Part shown: piece after piece, positions 27,392-39,696 of the stretch
Layout: each line of letters opens with the position of its first letter
Position numbering within the stretch: position 1 is the stretch's first letter
Source: Phorcus lineatus
Taxonomy: Eukaryota > Mollusca > Gastropoda > Trochida > Trochidae
Assembly: GCA_921293015.1 (NCBI GenBank)
Contig: OV121083.1
Coordinates: forward strand, 31,054,908-31,118,907
Direction of reading: 5' to 3'
DNA: 64,000 bases
The notes under the pieces: model-generated
Told to the model about the DNA's origin: nothing
Seen by the model: only the letters and a program-made list of their open reading frames with translations
Database searches by the model: none
Program-made: the position numbers and the translations under genes

Positions 27392-29616
27392 AATATTTGT
27401 AACTACTCCTGTTTTACATGTTATTTTACGAATCATGTTCTCTATGAGAAACAAATGTTTAACACTTTGAACTTGTTAACAGGTGAGTAAGTTAGTTGAA
27501 CACCTGTATTCATTAAACTTACCACCTAAGCACGACTAGAACACAGTGATCAACTTAGTTACCGACCTAAAGAGAACAATAGAGTTGAATGGTAAATGAT
27601 ACATACAAACATATGAATAATGGGTAATCAAGTAATTTGTTATACAAACCATTAAGTTACATTTGGGAAAAGGTAAACAAATCCAAACAAAGGTAAATAC
27701 ATCACTACACAGGAGCTCGTCCTGTTTTTGTGGTCTTCGGTTTAACATTGTATTTGTTTTGTTTCATAAGAATAATTCGGAGCATTTATTTAAGCAATCT
27801 TCAGATTGTATTCATTTCAAGATTTCTCGTAACGTCTAAATTCGGTAGGTCAGGCGCTTAGTGACAGAAGGCACAATAGCTGACCTAGATATGCATACTC
27901 TCTAACCCGTTCAAACCTGATTTAATGTTCCGGGTTCACTCTGCTCCAAACACCCATATCACGTTCAGTTTACGCGATATTTAGGTTAAAGCCATATAGT
28001 CAACACGACGGACTGCTGATATGCAACCATTTCGGTGAGATAGCAACGAATGCCTTTTTAAAAATCAGTTTATATCATTTAACTTAAGGTTTGTCAAGTC
28101 TTCCTCAGTTTCAGACGAAAAACTTAAGAGTGAGTGAAAAGGTCGCCAGCCCCGATGGAAATCATGCCTTTTCTGGCTCTTTTCATTGGTTAGACATTTA
28201 CAACCATCATACATAACATTTGTACATACGCATTATGATAGTAAAGTCCGGCTGCTTGGAGTATTTTACAACCTGTAGTACTCAACTGCAAATTCCATCT
28301 ATCGTAGAGAGGTCGCAGCCGGGCTAATTCTTGTGCACGATTTCTTCATATTACAAAACATGTAAGGAAGTGTATCGTCGTGCAGCGCAAAAAGGCCCAG
28401 AATGTGACGAAATGATTGCTATGATAAAGTTCTGTTTGCGGGGATTCTATTATCATGAGGGTGTAACCTACATGTACGTATCATTATTTTTTAGTTTATG
28501 ATCAAATTTTCAGATTTTATGATCAATTGCCTCCTGTGATTTAAACCAAAGAGCTCGTTCCCCAATGCAACTTACTCTGACCAGCCAAATCTCCCTCATC
28601 TCCACTTGTTTTCATGACAATCCTTCTTAAAATCAATAGATATCGATACAATATTGAATTTGTACAGCATTTCATTCACGTAAATGAGGAAAGTTAAACG
28701 TGTGTACCATGCTGCACACCAAGCTTTGACGTAGATTCATTGACGTAGATTCATTTTCTTCTCATCCAAATGATAATGTTATATGCTGAAGAATTGTTTT
28801 TAAGGATATCTAAAAAGGTAGTGGTTGTCCTAGTGGTCTACGGATTAAATGTGCGCTATTTGTTTTAAATTGTCAAATTTGAAGCAAACAAAATATATCC
28901 CTCAGTAACATGTTTTAATTGGATTTTGTGACTGTCATGTATTAAAACAAATGTGTAAAAACAGAACTGTTTGATCGTGTTTTGTTTCGACAAAATACTC
29001 GGATAGAACGGCTTATGTAGGTTAAGATGTAATAACGGTAACCTACTCATAATTTAGTTGTCGTTCGACTGGGGTTAGCTTTAAGCATTGTTAAAGTATC
29101 AGAAATCGCGAGTCAGTTTTGCACAAAAAGGGAAATGTGGACTGTTGAAAACGGCTTTTCTAGTTAGGCTTTTGATTCAACCTGACGTTTTAATTGATAT
29201 TGGATGCAATGGTCTGTATTAAACTCATTATGCACCAACTTTGAATTCGACGAGATAGAAATTCCACTGTCTCAATATAAGCAAAACTTATATTGCCGAA
29301 TACGTAGTTTTTATGCAACGCTCCATTTACTCACAATCTTTTCTATTTGAGTCTAGAGTTGAAGTTGATGAATGATTTAAAAACAACTAGCATGGTACCA
29401 TCCTTTAAGTTGTTTGTTATTATTAATAGAAATATTGCAGTTTTTTGAGGAAAGGGGATGTCCTTTAAAACTTGATTTATTTTACCTACACTTTCTCAAA
29501 TCACTTCAACTTACTTTGATTATTATTTTGATAAGCTTATTGCGACAGGGCCGTCCGTTGATCAAGCTTCTGTTGCTTGGCTAATCAATATTCAATTGAG
29601 CATATATGATGACATA
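27392..29616. other. No gene recognised
   Basis: AT-rich sequence with stops in all frames. A TAGTGGTCTACGG A-box-like motif near 28,831 lacks a B box. Nothing else is supported. Confidence 0.4.
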
Positions 29617-30115
29617 TATAGAGAGATGTTTATTTCAGTAAAGGGGCCACAGGCCCATTATACAAGGCATACAAAGTGCACATTTATAGCGCCAATTTTT
29701 TTTATTGATCATGTATACATGAAAGACAACATTGAACAACTTCTCATGTGTTGGTAAATTATGATAATAATCGGGGATTGTATTTTTTCTTAAGTGACTG
29801 TAAAATGGACCCTAAAGACAAAAGTGAAATTCATCTTCAATAGTAGGAATTAAGCAGAGAGGACACAGGCGATCACTGCGCTTAAGACCAAGTCATATAC
29901 CGTATTCAATCATTAACATATGACTCGAAATTTACTTACAATGATACGGAATTATTTACAATAAGTGTCATTGATGTAAAATTCATAAGAAACATTTGCT
30001 TTCTCGGGTTTGATAAAGTTGAGTTTTGAAATGCATGAAATATTCTTCTTCCATGACTGGTTATCGTTGTCAATACATCCCTGTTTAAATACCGACATAA
30101 AAACTTAGACATTTC
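29617..30115 (-). pseudogene. LINE (jockey/CR1-like) 3'-terminal relic
   Basis: On the minus strand the end is GGGCCTGTGGCCCCTTTACT, then AATAAA and a CTCTCTA tail at about 29,610, as in the 6,009-7,047 insertion. Upstream, in a broken frame, lies LCPLCLIPTIEDEFHFCL (near 29,850), the C-terminal zinc-binding motif. It stops where the CCTAATTAGG array begins. Confidence 0.7.
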
Positions 30116-30149
30116 TACGGAAGCATCCGAGTGCCACAGTCAAATTTTT

Positions 30150-30905
30150 TTTATCTCCTAATTAGGATATACCATCACCTAATTAGGAGATAGTAACTCC
30201 TAATTGGGAGATAGTAACGCCTAATTATGAGATAACTAACCTCTAATTAGGACCTAGTTAACACCTAAGTAGGAGATAACTAAGTCCTACTTAGGACATA
30301 GCTATTTCCTAATTAGGACTTAATTATCGCCTAATTAGGAGTTACTATCACCTAATTTGGAGATACTATCTCCTAATCAGTTGAAACTATCGCCTAATTA
30401 TGAGATAGTAACGTCTAATTAGGAGATAAGTAGCCCTAATTTACGGAAGCATCCTAGTGCCACAGTCAAATTTTTTTTATCTCCTAATTAGGATATACCA
30501 TCACCTAATTAGGACTTAATCATCGTCTAATTAGGACATAACTATCACCTCATTAGGAGAAACTATCAACTAATTAGTAGATACTAACTCCTAATTAGGA
30601 CATAACTATCACCTAATTAGGATAAACTATCAACTAATTACGAGATGAAGTCCTAATTACTATGTCCTAATTAGGAGATATTAAGTCACCATCACCTAAT
30701 TAGGACTTAGTTATCACCTAATTAGGAGATGATTATCACCTAATTAGGAGTTAGTATCTCCTAATTAGGACTTAATTATCACCTAATTACGAGAAAGTAT
30801 CAACTAATTAGGAAATAGCTATGTCCTAAGTAGGACTTAGTTATATCCTAACTAAGAGTTACTACCTGCTAATTAGGAGTTACTTTCTCCTCATTAGGTG
30901 ATAGT
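30150..30905. repeat. Array of CCTAATTAGG palindromes with 21-22-bp period
   Basis: About 30 or more palindromic units, consensus TCCTAATTAGGA, lie at steps of 20-22 bp; for example starts are near 30,157, 30,179, 30,199, 30,220, 30,242, 30,264, 30,286, 30,308 and 30,330. Spacers carry AGATAGTAACT-like sequence. A longer unit starting GGAAGCATCC at 30,119 and again at 30,444 shows a ~325-bp duplication on top of the short period. There is no coding capacity. TAATTA is the core of many homeodomain binding sites. Confidence 0.85.
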
Positions 30906-31239
30906 ATCAACGTATCTATGTAACGGCCTTGAAGACTTTTCAACTTCAATGCCACACATTGGCGACCTTTCTCTGCAAGTCTATATTGATACATTACACA
31001 CTAACTTCATTTTACCATGAACACCTATAAACTACCACCTTGTTTGTAATGAAACTTCTGATATGACAATAGCTTGACTGAAAAAAACCATAACCAAACT
31101 GTCATTCAATAGTACTTGTTTATTGTGATGTTTGAACAATTTTCAAAAACAAATCCACACTTGGATTCACTCTCCGACACACTTTGGTTGACACTATCCA
31201 TTGTTGCTTGTTTGTCGGCTCCATCAGGTTCTTCTCCCT

Positions 31240-32279
31240 GCAAGATCTTTGACACATGTCCGCTTGTAATTTTCAACTGCCAGGCTCCTGTGACCTGTTC
31301 GGTCCTTCACTAGTTGCTGTAGATGCTCTTTTAGCGAGTGATTGGTGTAGTAACCGTCAATTCCTGCGTTATACATTAACCGTCTAACCACAGTATGTTA
31401 GACGGTTAATGTCTTGTTACGTCCGATCCCTTGCTTCGAACACCATACTTGCCCCTTTGGGTTTGTTAGAGGTCGAAAATAGAAAATGTCTTGGTCTCTT
31501 TGCTCTGGAAGGTGACTGCAATAAAGTTGGAAAAGTTGCACAGGGCACAGTTTTGAGTCACCATTCTGGTACGCTCGAGCACTATGAGGGTCTATTTTGC
31601 GGTGTTTCAAGCCGCCCCTGTACGTCTTAGACACAGTTTCGGTATACTGTAAATAGCTCTGACCTTTCACCTCAAAATTTCGGAAACTAAACCGACGGTG
31701 TTCTTCTCCACCTCTCAGTCCAAAACTCATCACTACGATCCAGATCAATGTGTCCACCAGAAGCTGCAGTGTAGATGAGCCTAACATGCCTTTACTCCAA
31801 AGGATAGCTTCTTGATCTTTGCTGATGACATCAGCTTGCAGCCTCTGAATACCAACTCCTCGCTTACACTTCTCCTGCATAACGTTATCAACAGTCTGAT
31901 TCAGACGCGAAAAAATTGGATCAGTAAAAGCATCCAGCTCTCGACCTTGCTGTCTCAAATGGCGTTGTATCCCACACAAAATAGATAACACACTTTCCCC
32001 TGGATTATCATCACCATTTTCTTTTTTGAGTGTTATGACAAAGATGCACAAGACAGTTTAAGTTCATCGTCCGACATTTCGTGTATTTCCCGCCGACTGT
32101 CGTTGAGAATACTATAGCTTCACCAAGCTCGCCTTTTCCATTGCTAGCATCGGATATGAATTCTTGTGTCCACTTCGAAAGTACATTCAAGGACCATTTG
32201 TTCTTCCTCAGTGTGTTAGGGGGTATAAATGCTCTTCCATGATCTGCATCTGACACCTGGACGAACCTCCTGTCTGGTC
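31240..32279 (-). pseudogene. Tyrosine-recombinase (Crypton/DUF3504-type) relic exon
   Basis: Minus-strand reading starts after a splice-acceptor-like TTGTGTTACAG (ending at 32,280). The parts in order are: WSLNVLSKWTQEF (N-terminal region), then after a frameshift near 32,050 SVLSILCGIQRHLRQQG (core-binding domain), then MSFGLRGGEEHRRF with the first catalytic Arg. A TAA near 31,398 ends this frame. In shifted frames the rest of the domain follows: DGYYTNHSL near 31,345, TGHRSLAVENYKRT near 31,290 with the Tyr nucleophile position, and then a stop. The HxxR box is broken by an extra A. The family derives from Crypton-type transposons and is often host-domesticated. Several lesions mark it as dead. 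Confidence 0.75.
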
Positions 32280-32284
32280 CTGTA

Positions 32285-33679
32285 ACACAAGAAAAGCCTT
32301 TAAAAAGGCAAATTTGGCGGGCACAAGGGCATAATTATTGGATTGGAGAGGAGGAGTATATTAGTAATAGTAATTTGAAACATAGCTATGTGAAGGCGCC
32401 AATATTGTGTATGTTATTCAGGCTACTATATTTGTTAAACCTCACTCGAAAAGCGACTATGAAGTTAATACAAAAGGAAAAGTCTAATAGGTGTGCAGAT
32501 ATGGCATTGACTGTGTTTATATTGGTAAAGAGAACCTAAACTATATCAAAAGTTCCAATTTTATTTAACTTGGGGAATTTCGAATCACAATCGGCCTACT
32601 AGAAGAAAAAATTTCATCCTATCAATAATTTTATCGTGGCAAGTGAATATTTTCAAATAAAACAATTTATGAATTTAAATACTTATTTTCTATATAAATT
32701 GAATAAATGTTTTGCAAGTATTTGCAATTATGTTTGTATATAAATCCCTTAGAAAATTAAAAGCCGTCGATTGGAAAGTTGATATTCATAAAGATTTGAA
32801 AAACTTTAGTTGAAATGTCAAACCTTTTAGCATAGAGAATCATATGTCTTTGAATATAAAGATATTTTCTAAATGTTATCATGAAACGGTTTTAAATTCA
32901 TATTTGTTATGAATGATAATTTTAATTGCAACCAACAAGTTTAAAACCAAATATTGGAAAAAAACAATTGCAAATGATCTTTAAGAAAAGGTAGAATTAT
33001 TTCGTGATTTGTTATCAAAGTAATTCAAGAAATAATATATAGGACAAGTGAGATACAAAGGCAATGGCCGTCTGTCATATTCGAAGAATGCGTGGTCTCG
33101 CATTCGATATCTAGGTCACCATGCACAAAGTTGCTTTGATGAATCCTGGCTGATAGCGATACTAAGGATACAACGTTTGACGAGATGTTACAATCAAAAT
33201 AACGACTGAACTCGAAAACGTATTTTAGATTCGAACAGAAAGAGATTTCGAAAATGCCTCAATCATCTATTTGTTGAATTAATTTTGCGATGTAATGTCC
33301 GATGTCAAAACACCATATTCATGCAAACCTATGTGTATTGGATTTCATTTGCATAATATATCTCAATCAGAATTTACAAATCGACTTCAAATTTTCAAGC
33401 TCTAGGGATGGAAATAACTATTAGCACCTGTAAAATCATCTTAAAGATATTTGAAAATCTTAAAAAACTGAAGTCTGAATAACAACGGTGCAAACCGTTA
33501 CTAACAATGATTTTAAATTGCAATATAATAATTATTATTCTAATTATGATTGCATGATGTCCATGATTTAGCAGCACCGAGGACACCACTAAGACTTGCC
33601 AATCATTAACAGATTTGACCAATTAGCCGTTGCTATATTGGGAGAAAAGTGAAAATATATGCAAGAGCGCAGACAGCAG
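32285..33679. other. No gene recognised
   Basis: AT-rich. It may include intron sequence upstream of the recombinase exon (minus strand), but no second exon was identified. Confidence 0.4.
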
Positions 33680-34600
33680 AGCAATGAAAGAGGTGAGGTG
33701 ATATGGGGTTTAACGCCGCTATCAAGAGTATTTCACTCGCGGCTGCTAGTATTATTGCAGGGAGAAAGCCCGCAAAACAATTGTGGCTATGCATTGCGAT
33801 GAAACCTGCTAGCATAGGCTGGAACTAGCGAACCATTGGTCGTACTGCACTGAATTTCAGTGTAGCATTGCACCCAAACCTTACTGCGTGTAGAACAGTT
33901 CTCTACTGCAGTCAAAGTTGCCGAGCGGACCGAACGCGCTAACCCGCCCCAACAAAGAAAGAAGATGAATGCAAAGCGAAAGGAAAAGATAGGAAAAGTG
34001 TAAAAAGAAATGACAAAGGGAGTGCTTGTCACAACCTTGTCATCTTGCCTCCTTTCAAGATGAAGACTGAGCCGAACTGGTGTATTGATCTGTGTAGGCT
34101 ATTCAGCTACGCCTCCCTCAACTACCAGACATCCTTTCTCCAAAGACACAGGTCGCAGTCCACGGCAAACAGACCGCCCCATTTTAGTCGCCTCTTACCA
34201 CAAGTATGGGGATGCTGGGGCCCTATTCTAACCCGGGAACCCCAAGGGGTTGCATCTTTGTTTATCTCATTGTATTTGGAAAGTTGAAGCATACAGCGAG
34301 CTACCACTTGACTCGATACCTAATCGAGACCCTTAGAGCTATGTCAGCCGGAGCTATTATCGCTCCAGGTAGGGGCACCCAAGCTGGCCAGATCGACGGG
34401 TAGAAGCCAGACCAAATTTGAGTCGTTAAAAAACCTTGTCTATATCTCACTATGCCTTTCTTTCCGTCTTTACCCTCATCTTCTCGATTCCTTTCTTTTT
34501 GAGCTGTCCAATCTCTTTTAGGATGCTTGTCATCCACGTGTTTGTTAGATGAAAAAATGTTGAAAACACCAAACCCCAACTCACTCACTCACTATACAGC
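33680..34600 (+). repeat. Mollusc-type interspersed repeat (SINE/MITE-like)
   Basis: It contains GGGTTTAACGCCGC (33,707), a tRNA-like A-box block GTTGCCGAGCGGACCGAACG (33,919), GTCGCCTCTTACCACAAG (34,188) and a CCTATTCTAACCCGGGAACC-like block (34,223). It ends near CTCACTCACTCAC (34,579). From general knowledge these motifs are widespread in mollusc genomes. The outer ends (GTGAGGTGATATGGGGTTT and, inverted, a GTGAGTGAGTGAGTTGGGG end) are loosely inverted. No coding sequence. Confidence 0.5.
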
Positions 34601-34614
34601 GAGCACTTCCAAAA

Positions 34615-35570
34615 GGAACGTGACAAGCTTTTCAGAGCTAATCCCTGTGTTTGTGTTTGATGATGCTACCTGAGAGAAGGGAGGTGGTGCTTTACGGGAT
34701 TGAGTTTGCTGCATAGTGTCAAGGTTACTGCATTTGCAACTGCATGTTGTTCTACCAGACGGAGAAATCTCCTTTTTCTGAGGTTTTATGTTTTGTTAGG
34801 AACTGACAGAACATTTAGAACTTTTCTCAACTCCACTTGCATGTGATAGTGCATTTTCTTTGACAATATGCACGGCTTCTTTGTATGAAATTTTATTCTC
34901 ATTACGTACATGCTGAACTTCTACGGCATGTTTGTACTTATAAGCATCACTGTGGTTACCACCTCCTGATAAGTGTGGCTACCACTGCAGCGGGGATATA
35001 TTTCCGATGTGCTTTTGCAGTTTGTAGCTGTATGATCAAACCGTTGACATTGAAAGCACCTCAGAGCTGGGGATACGTAGAGCCTTACTTTGAAAGATTC
35101 ATAAAACATTGTAACTCTCTTAGGGAGAGTTTGAGAAAAGAAAAATCAGTTGCTTTTTCCTCTCCCAGAAGATGCTTGGCTGCAATTACCTTGTAATTCT
35201 TAAGTTTTGAGACAGTTTCTCTCTCAGTGAGCCCTTTTAAAATTGTAAATACCACCCTGCTCTCCCTAAGACTTTTCGGAACATGCGTTTTGATGTTCTT
35301 GCCACACAACCGAGTTAACCCTAATGCCCTTTACAGTTCTGCCCTAGATTTGCACCGAAGTACAATTCCCCTTTCAAGTTTCATTAAGCTTTCTATATCA
35401 CCTACATTTTTCTGAGTATCTTTAATGATGGCTGTGGCAGAAATGGACTTGAGGTATGTACGAAGATCAACAGAGGAGATTACAGCAAAGAACTTTGTTT
35501 CTGGCTCTGAAAAATCACAATGATTGTCATCATCTCACTTTCGTTTTGGCCTTTTAGAAAGCATTGTTTG
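34615..35570 (-). pseudogene. LINE ORF1 (gag-like, zinc-knuckle) relic
   Basis: Minus-strand blocks in order are: HVPKSLRESRVVFTILKG (near 35,250), KVRLYVSPALRCFQCQRF (near 35,060) leading into the zinc knuckle CFQCQRFDHTATNC (CX2CX4HX4C), then a second partial Cys motif PRCSGSH. After these come ISYKEAVHIVKENAL (near 34,885) and a proline/serine-rich tail (APPPFSQVASSNTNTG). This matches nucleic-acid-binding ORF1 proteins of jockey/I-group LINEs. Several frame changes occur. No adjacent ORF2 from the same family was found. Confidence 0.7.
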
Positions 35571-35769
35571 AAAGCTATTTGCATATTCGGATTCTGTTGA
35601 ATATCATTAACTTCATGCTGGGAACCATACCCGACCGTACTAATATAACCATCCGTATCTGAATGCTTACTTAGGAATGATAACTTTACGAAACTATTCT
35701 TACGCGAAGCAGAGTTTTCGTAAAAGCAATCAAGAGGGCTATATCCGCGAAGTAGATCTATGCAAGAGA

Positions 35770-37800
35770 AACAATGCCTGTGAGTCGTTCAATCAAGGAT
35801 AGAAGACATCTCTCTTTAAATTCTTCAAATGTAAAAAACCTACCATCTTCCGTTTTAGTTGATTATCTGTTTAAAGTATTTGATTCACCTTTTGTGACAA
35901 ATATTTCAAAAATTGTAAAACCATCCTTCCAAAACTTATTGAATAATGTGGGAATACAATTTTTAAATATATTTTGAACTGCCTGACCTAGTTGAAGTCA
36001 GTATAATATGACTCTATTTATTGAGAATATTTAACATTATTTATATCTGGTACTCTGATCTAACCGTGTTCAGGGTTTAAGGTCATAACATTTCTTTTTA
36101 TCTTATCAGGTTTACCATTCGAAATAAATTTAAAACAAGATTTTTGTAACCTTTCTAGTAGTTGTCTCGGTGAATTCGGATGGGTTAAAGATAAATGATT
36201 TAACAAAAGGAGTAAATGAACGGGTTGACTAAATGTTCATTTATTTTTCAAGTTTATCCTCATAGGTAGTTTCAATAATGCTGTTCAGATGAATATTAAA
36301 ATTGATTCCTAAAAGAGAGGAGTCTGTTTGTGACCAATCAAAGTATTTTTCTTTACAAACTTTGTATCTTGATCTCTTTTCTGAAACAATACAAATGAGT
36401 TTTGTTTTGTCAACGAGCAAAAAAGTGTAAGACAATTTTTAAGACGTTTAGAGCTGCATAGAGGCTTTTTTTCTAATGCAAGAGTTGTGTTATCCGCAAG
36501 CTGAGAAGGAATATATTCTATGTAACCGATACTACTTCCCTTGATTTTATTGTCATTACGTATCATTATTCCTTCAATTTCCACACAATATATAAGTATG
36601 GGCCTCCTTGTCGACATCCACGTTATATCTTAAAAGGTTTTGTTGCAAATCCATATACCACAATTATTGGCTCTATCCCATTATATACTTAATACTTAAA
36701 CCAAAATTAGAGAAGGATAAAACATTACTTAGGCAAGTTCTATCAACTGAATCAAATGCATTTTCAAAGTCCCGGTACCTGATAAGATTCTGTATGTTTG
36801 ATTAAATCATAGATCAATATGGTAACTTCCCCTATGAGTCTGCCTTTGGTAAGCCTTTCTGGTCCTCGTTAATAATACCTGACAAAACTTTAATTCTGTT
36901 GGCTATTGCTGCTGAACCGATTTTATTAGATGTGTTCAAAAGTGATAATGATCGCGAGTTTTTTTTAGGGATTTCTTTGGCTTATTTCCCATAGGGATAC
37001 ATGTTACGAGACCTTGTTTTTTGAGTTACTGATAAGTTATATTTTATACCAATAAGTTAGCAAATATGGTCCTAGATCTTTCCAACAGAATTTGAGAAAT
37101 TCTGCTGTAAATCCATCTGGGCCGGGACTTATGTATTTTTTTAATGCTACTGACAATGCGGATAATGCTTGTTCTCCTTCTAGACTATCATATTTTGTCT
37201 CAGTTAGTTTCGTTACATTAACATCTTTGAAATAATCAATCAAGTAAGTCTATATGACTAGCGCTATGAGCTTTGTAAAGTTTTTCATAGAGGACCTTAG
37301 TTTCTTGCTCTATTTTTTCTACATTTAATAATATTGTACCATCATATTTTTGTTTCTTTAAAAGCTTTATCCAAAAAATGTCTGGATTCGAGTGAAAGGA
37401 AATATTTACTCGTTTTTTTCACCATCTTCAATCCATTTAGCCTTTGATGTAACTATCATTCCTTTATTTTTAAATCATTGATATCATCGTGTTCATTAAT
37501 GAATGTCATATACTATATATATATATATATATAGATTAAATATAACATACTTCACATAGTCGTTTGAAGAATCATTTTAATCCTTTATTAAAATTAAAAT
37601 GATTCTTCAAACGACTATGAGAAGTATGTTATATTTAATCTATATGTGACCTTGCGTTTGAACCAATTCAACTTTTCATATATATATATGACCGCTTAAT
37701 TGTCTAAATTTTCCTCAAGTTTTTCTAGCTCTTGATCTAGGGATTTCTCTTTTTCTTCTCGTATTTTCTTCTTACATCGTTTTACCTCGGATTATCATAA
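35770..37800 (-). pseudogene. Tx1/L1-like LINE ORF2 relic
   Basis: Minus strand, from the 5' side: a charged helical segment KSLDQELEKLEENLDN (near 37,730), then YDSLEGEQALSALSVALKK and SPGPDGFTAEFLKFCWKDLG (near 37,110). Next come an RT block with VEIEGIMIRNDNKIKGSSIG (near 36,560) and a C-terminal DGRFFTFEEFKERCL-type block (near 35,820). SPGPDGFTAEF is typical of the L1/Tx1 group. Many stops and frameshifts. A (TA)n/hairpin insert interrupts it at 37,510-37,690. Confidence 0.75.
37531..37643. repeat. Hairpin with 51-bp arms
   Basis: Arms 37,531-37,581 and 37,593-37,643 are inverted with one mismatch around an 11-nt loop. A (TA)n tract precedes the left arm and TATATATATA follows after about 35 bp. 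It sits inside the Tx1-like LINE relic. It could be a small fold-back element. Confidence 0.9.
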
Positions 37801-37934
37801 GTGAAGTTTCTCAAAGTAAATGATCATTAAAACAATATGTGTCTGTAGAGTTTTCATCATTCATTCTCGCCTTGATTCCTTTAGGTCAAAGAAAAAGTGG
37901 TTGTTTCTGAAAATAAAAATCTTAATGATTATCA

Positions 37935-38245
37935 GTTACCATAGTGACAGTAAGCAGGAAAAAGTAGAGTTTTATGATCGAAAACCGGACAATCGCGTGA
38001 GCCAATGACTCGCGATCGAACGTAATTTGGGATGCTTATTCACAGGAGACTCAACTAGGAATATAGGTTGGTATTGATGAGTAGGTCATTTGACTAAGAA
38101 ACGTGCATTTAGGACGCCACATGTTTGCTTCATAATATTTATATGGCCGTTGTGGCATTTAAGAGATAAAAATGCAACTTTCGATACGCAATGTCGTGAC
38201 TCTATTTAAGCCATATACTAAATTCATGAAACATACTCTGTTTCT
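37935..38245 (-). mobile_element. Partial MITE related to 40,794-41,259
   Basis: The core near 37,975-38,030 (AAAACCGGACAATCGCG and a following ACGTAATTTGG) matches the MITE interiors at 1,550, 3,380 and 41,080. A TGAAACATACTCTGT end near 38,226 matches the inverted end of 40,794. The other terminus is not clear. Confidence 0.5.
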
Positions 38246-38249
38246 GTTT

Positions 38250-39687
38250 TCTAACTCACCGTCTAGACACATGGGCTCTTCGTAACTTATGATGATATTC
38301 ACATGAATACATTCTTCCTCTGGTGTTCTACTACTCATTTCTTGGCAATTATAATTCCTATTAACAAATTTTCACATAATAGTACTCTGGCTGATATGAT
38401 ATGGGAGGTCGGGGAAATTAAGGGTACATTACGCTCTGTAGATAAAACCCCTATCCACAAAACCAGCAATTTATACCTAGCAAAAGTATTACAAAAACCG
38501 TAGCAAGTTGTATATCGTTTGAAAATGTATTTTTAAATATGTGAACAATTTTTTAAGAGACAATAATCCTCTCTTAAACTTGCGATCTCGATTTACCCCT
38601 GGCGACTCTACATCTAAATCAAATGCTTTCATAGCTAATGCACTTTGTTGAGAACGATTATATTATTGACTCAAAAGATTCACTTGTTTTCAAACATTTT
38701 TCAACAAAAAATGAACTTTGCTTGTTTTTGTTAATTTGTCCAATAAACGCCTTTAATTAGACTTTCATTAAGACAGCGTAATTATCGGCTGTGAAAAACT
38801 CACCTGGGCTAGGGGCCAAAAAATTCGTGCGGGTGTGACGTAATAAACAGACTGTACAGAGCCGCGCATCATTATTTCAACTGAAATACCGCCTTAAATA
38901 ATTGTTTGGTTGCCATTGTGGATATCCTTTTTACACCAAACGCTTAATATTGTTACATCGTCAAATGATTTATCTAACTGAGTGGAAAACATTCTCTGAA
39001 AATCGTTACTTTTTTTTCTGTGATATTGTTACGATAGATGTATAGATCACGAGGCACTGATTCTGTTTATGATGTCACCACAAGGGAGTGTGACCAGTCA
39101 TGCATTCACTGGTTTGTGGCCAGATAGATCTAAGCGGCCCACCAAAAGTGGCATTCAAAAACGGCTTTCATTACTAAACTGAACATATTTGAGTAGCGAT
39201 CTATGGCGCACTATACAATATTGTAATCAGACATTCATATGTTCCAAAGAAAATAGTAAAATATGTTTGTGATTTTGTAAATTTTAAAGGAAAAGGTGAG
39301 TCTAGTGATCCAAACTCACAATTTTAAGTTGACTCGATGAGCGTTTTACTTCACACCAGATTACCTAGACATTTACATATGTACTCTTACTTTCTCCCTG
39401 TCAATCAGGTTTTCGAAAAGGCTGTAGATCGGACAATATTTTCATTCTTACTGCTGTTAGAGAATTACGAAAACATTCTTAACAGAAATTTTACTATTCT
39501 CCATCTTATGTTTCTTGACTATTTTCATGTATATTGTGAGAAATTGAAATTGCTATTTTTAGAAGTGGTAAGAGTAGGGTAAACAAATAGTAATTTTTCT
39601 ATGGCGAAGAAGAAATTGACATAGTGATTGATTGTAATTCACAAAATCAAAATATTTACTTTCGAAATAGATAAACTAGCAACACAA
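38250..39687. other. No gene recognised
   Basis: AT-rich, with no shared repeat seen and no credible exon. Confidence 0.4.
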
Positions 39688-39696
39688 GCCAGGACA

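Noticed and set aside
28805-28870. Second tRNA-like sequence
   Set aside because: It has only an A-box-like motif, with no B box and no cloverleaf.
30150-30905. CRISPR-like regular repeat
   Set aside because: The period is only 21-22 bp, units are palindromic and drifting, there are no unique spacers, and the context is a eukaryotic genome.
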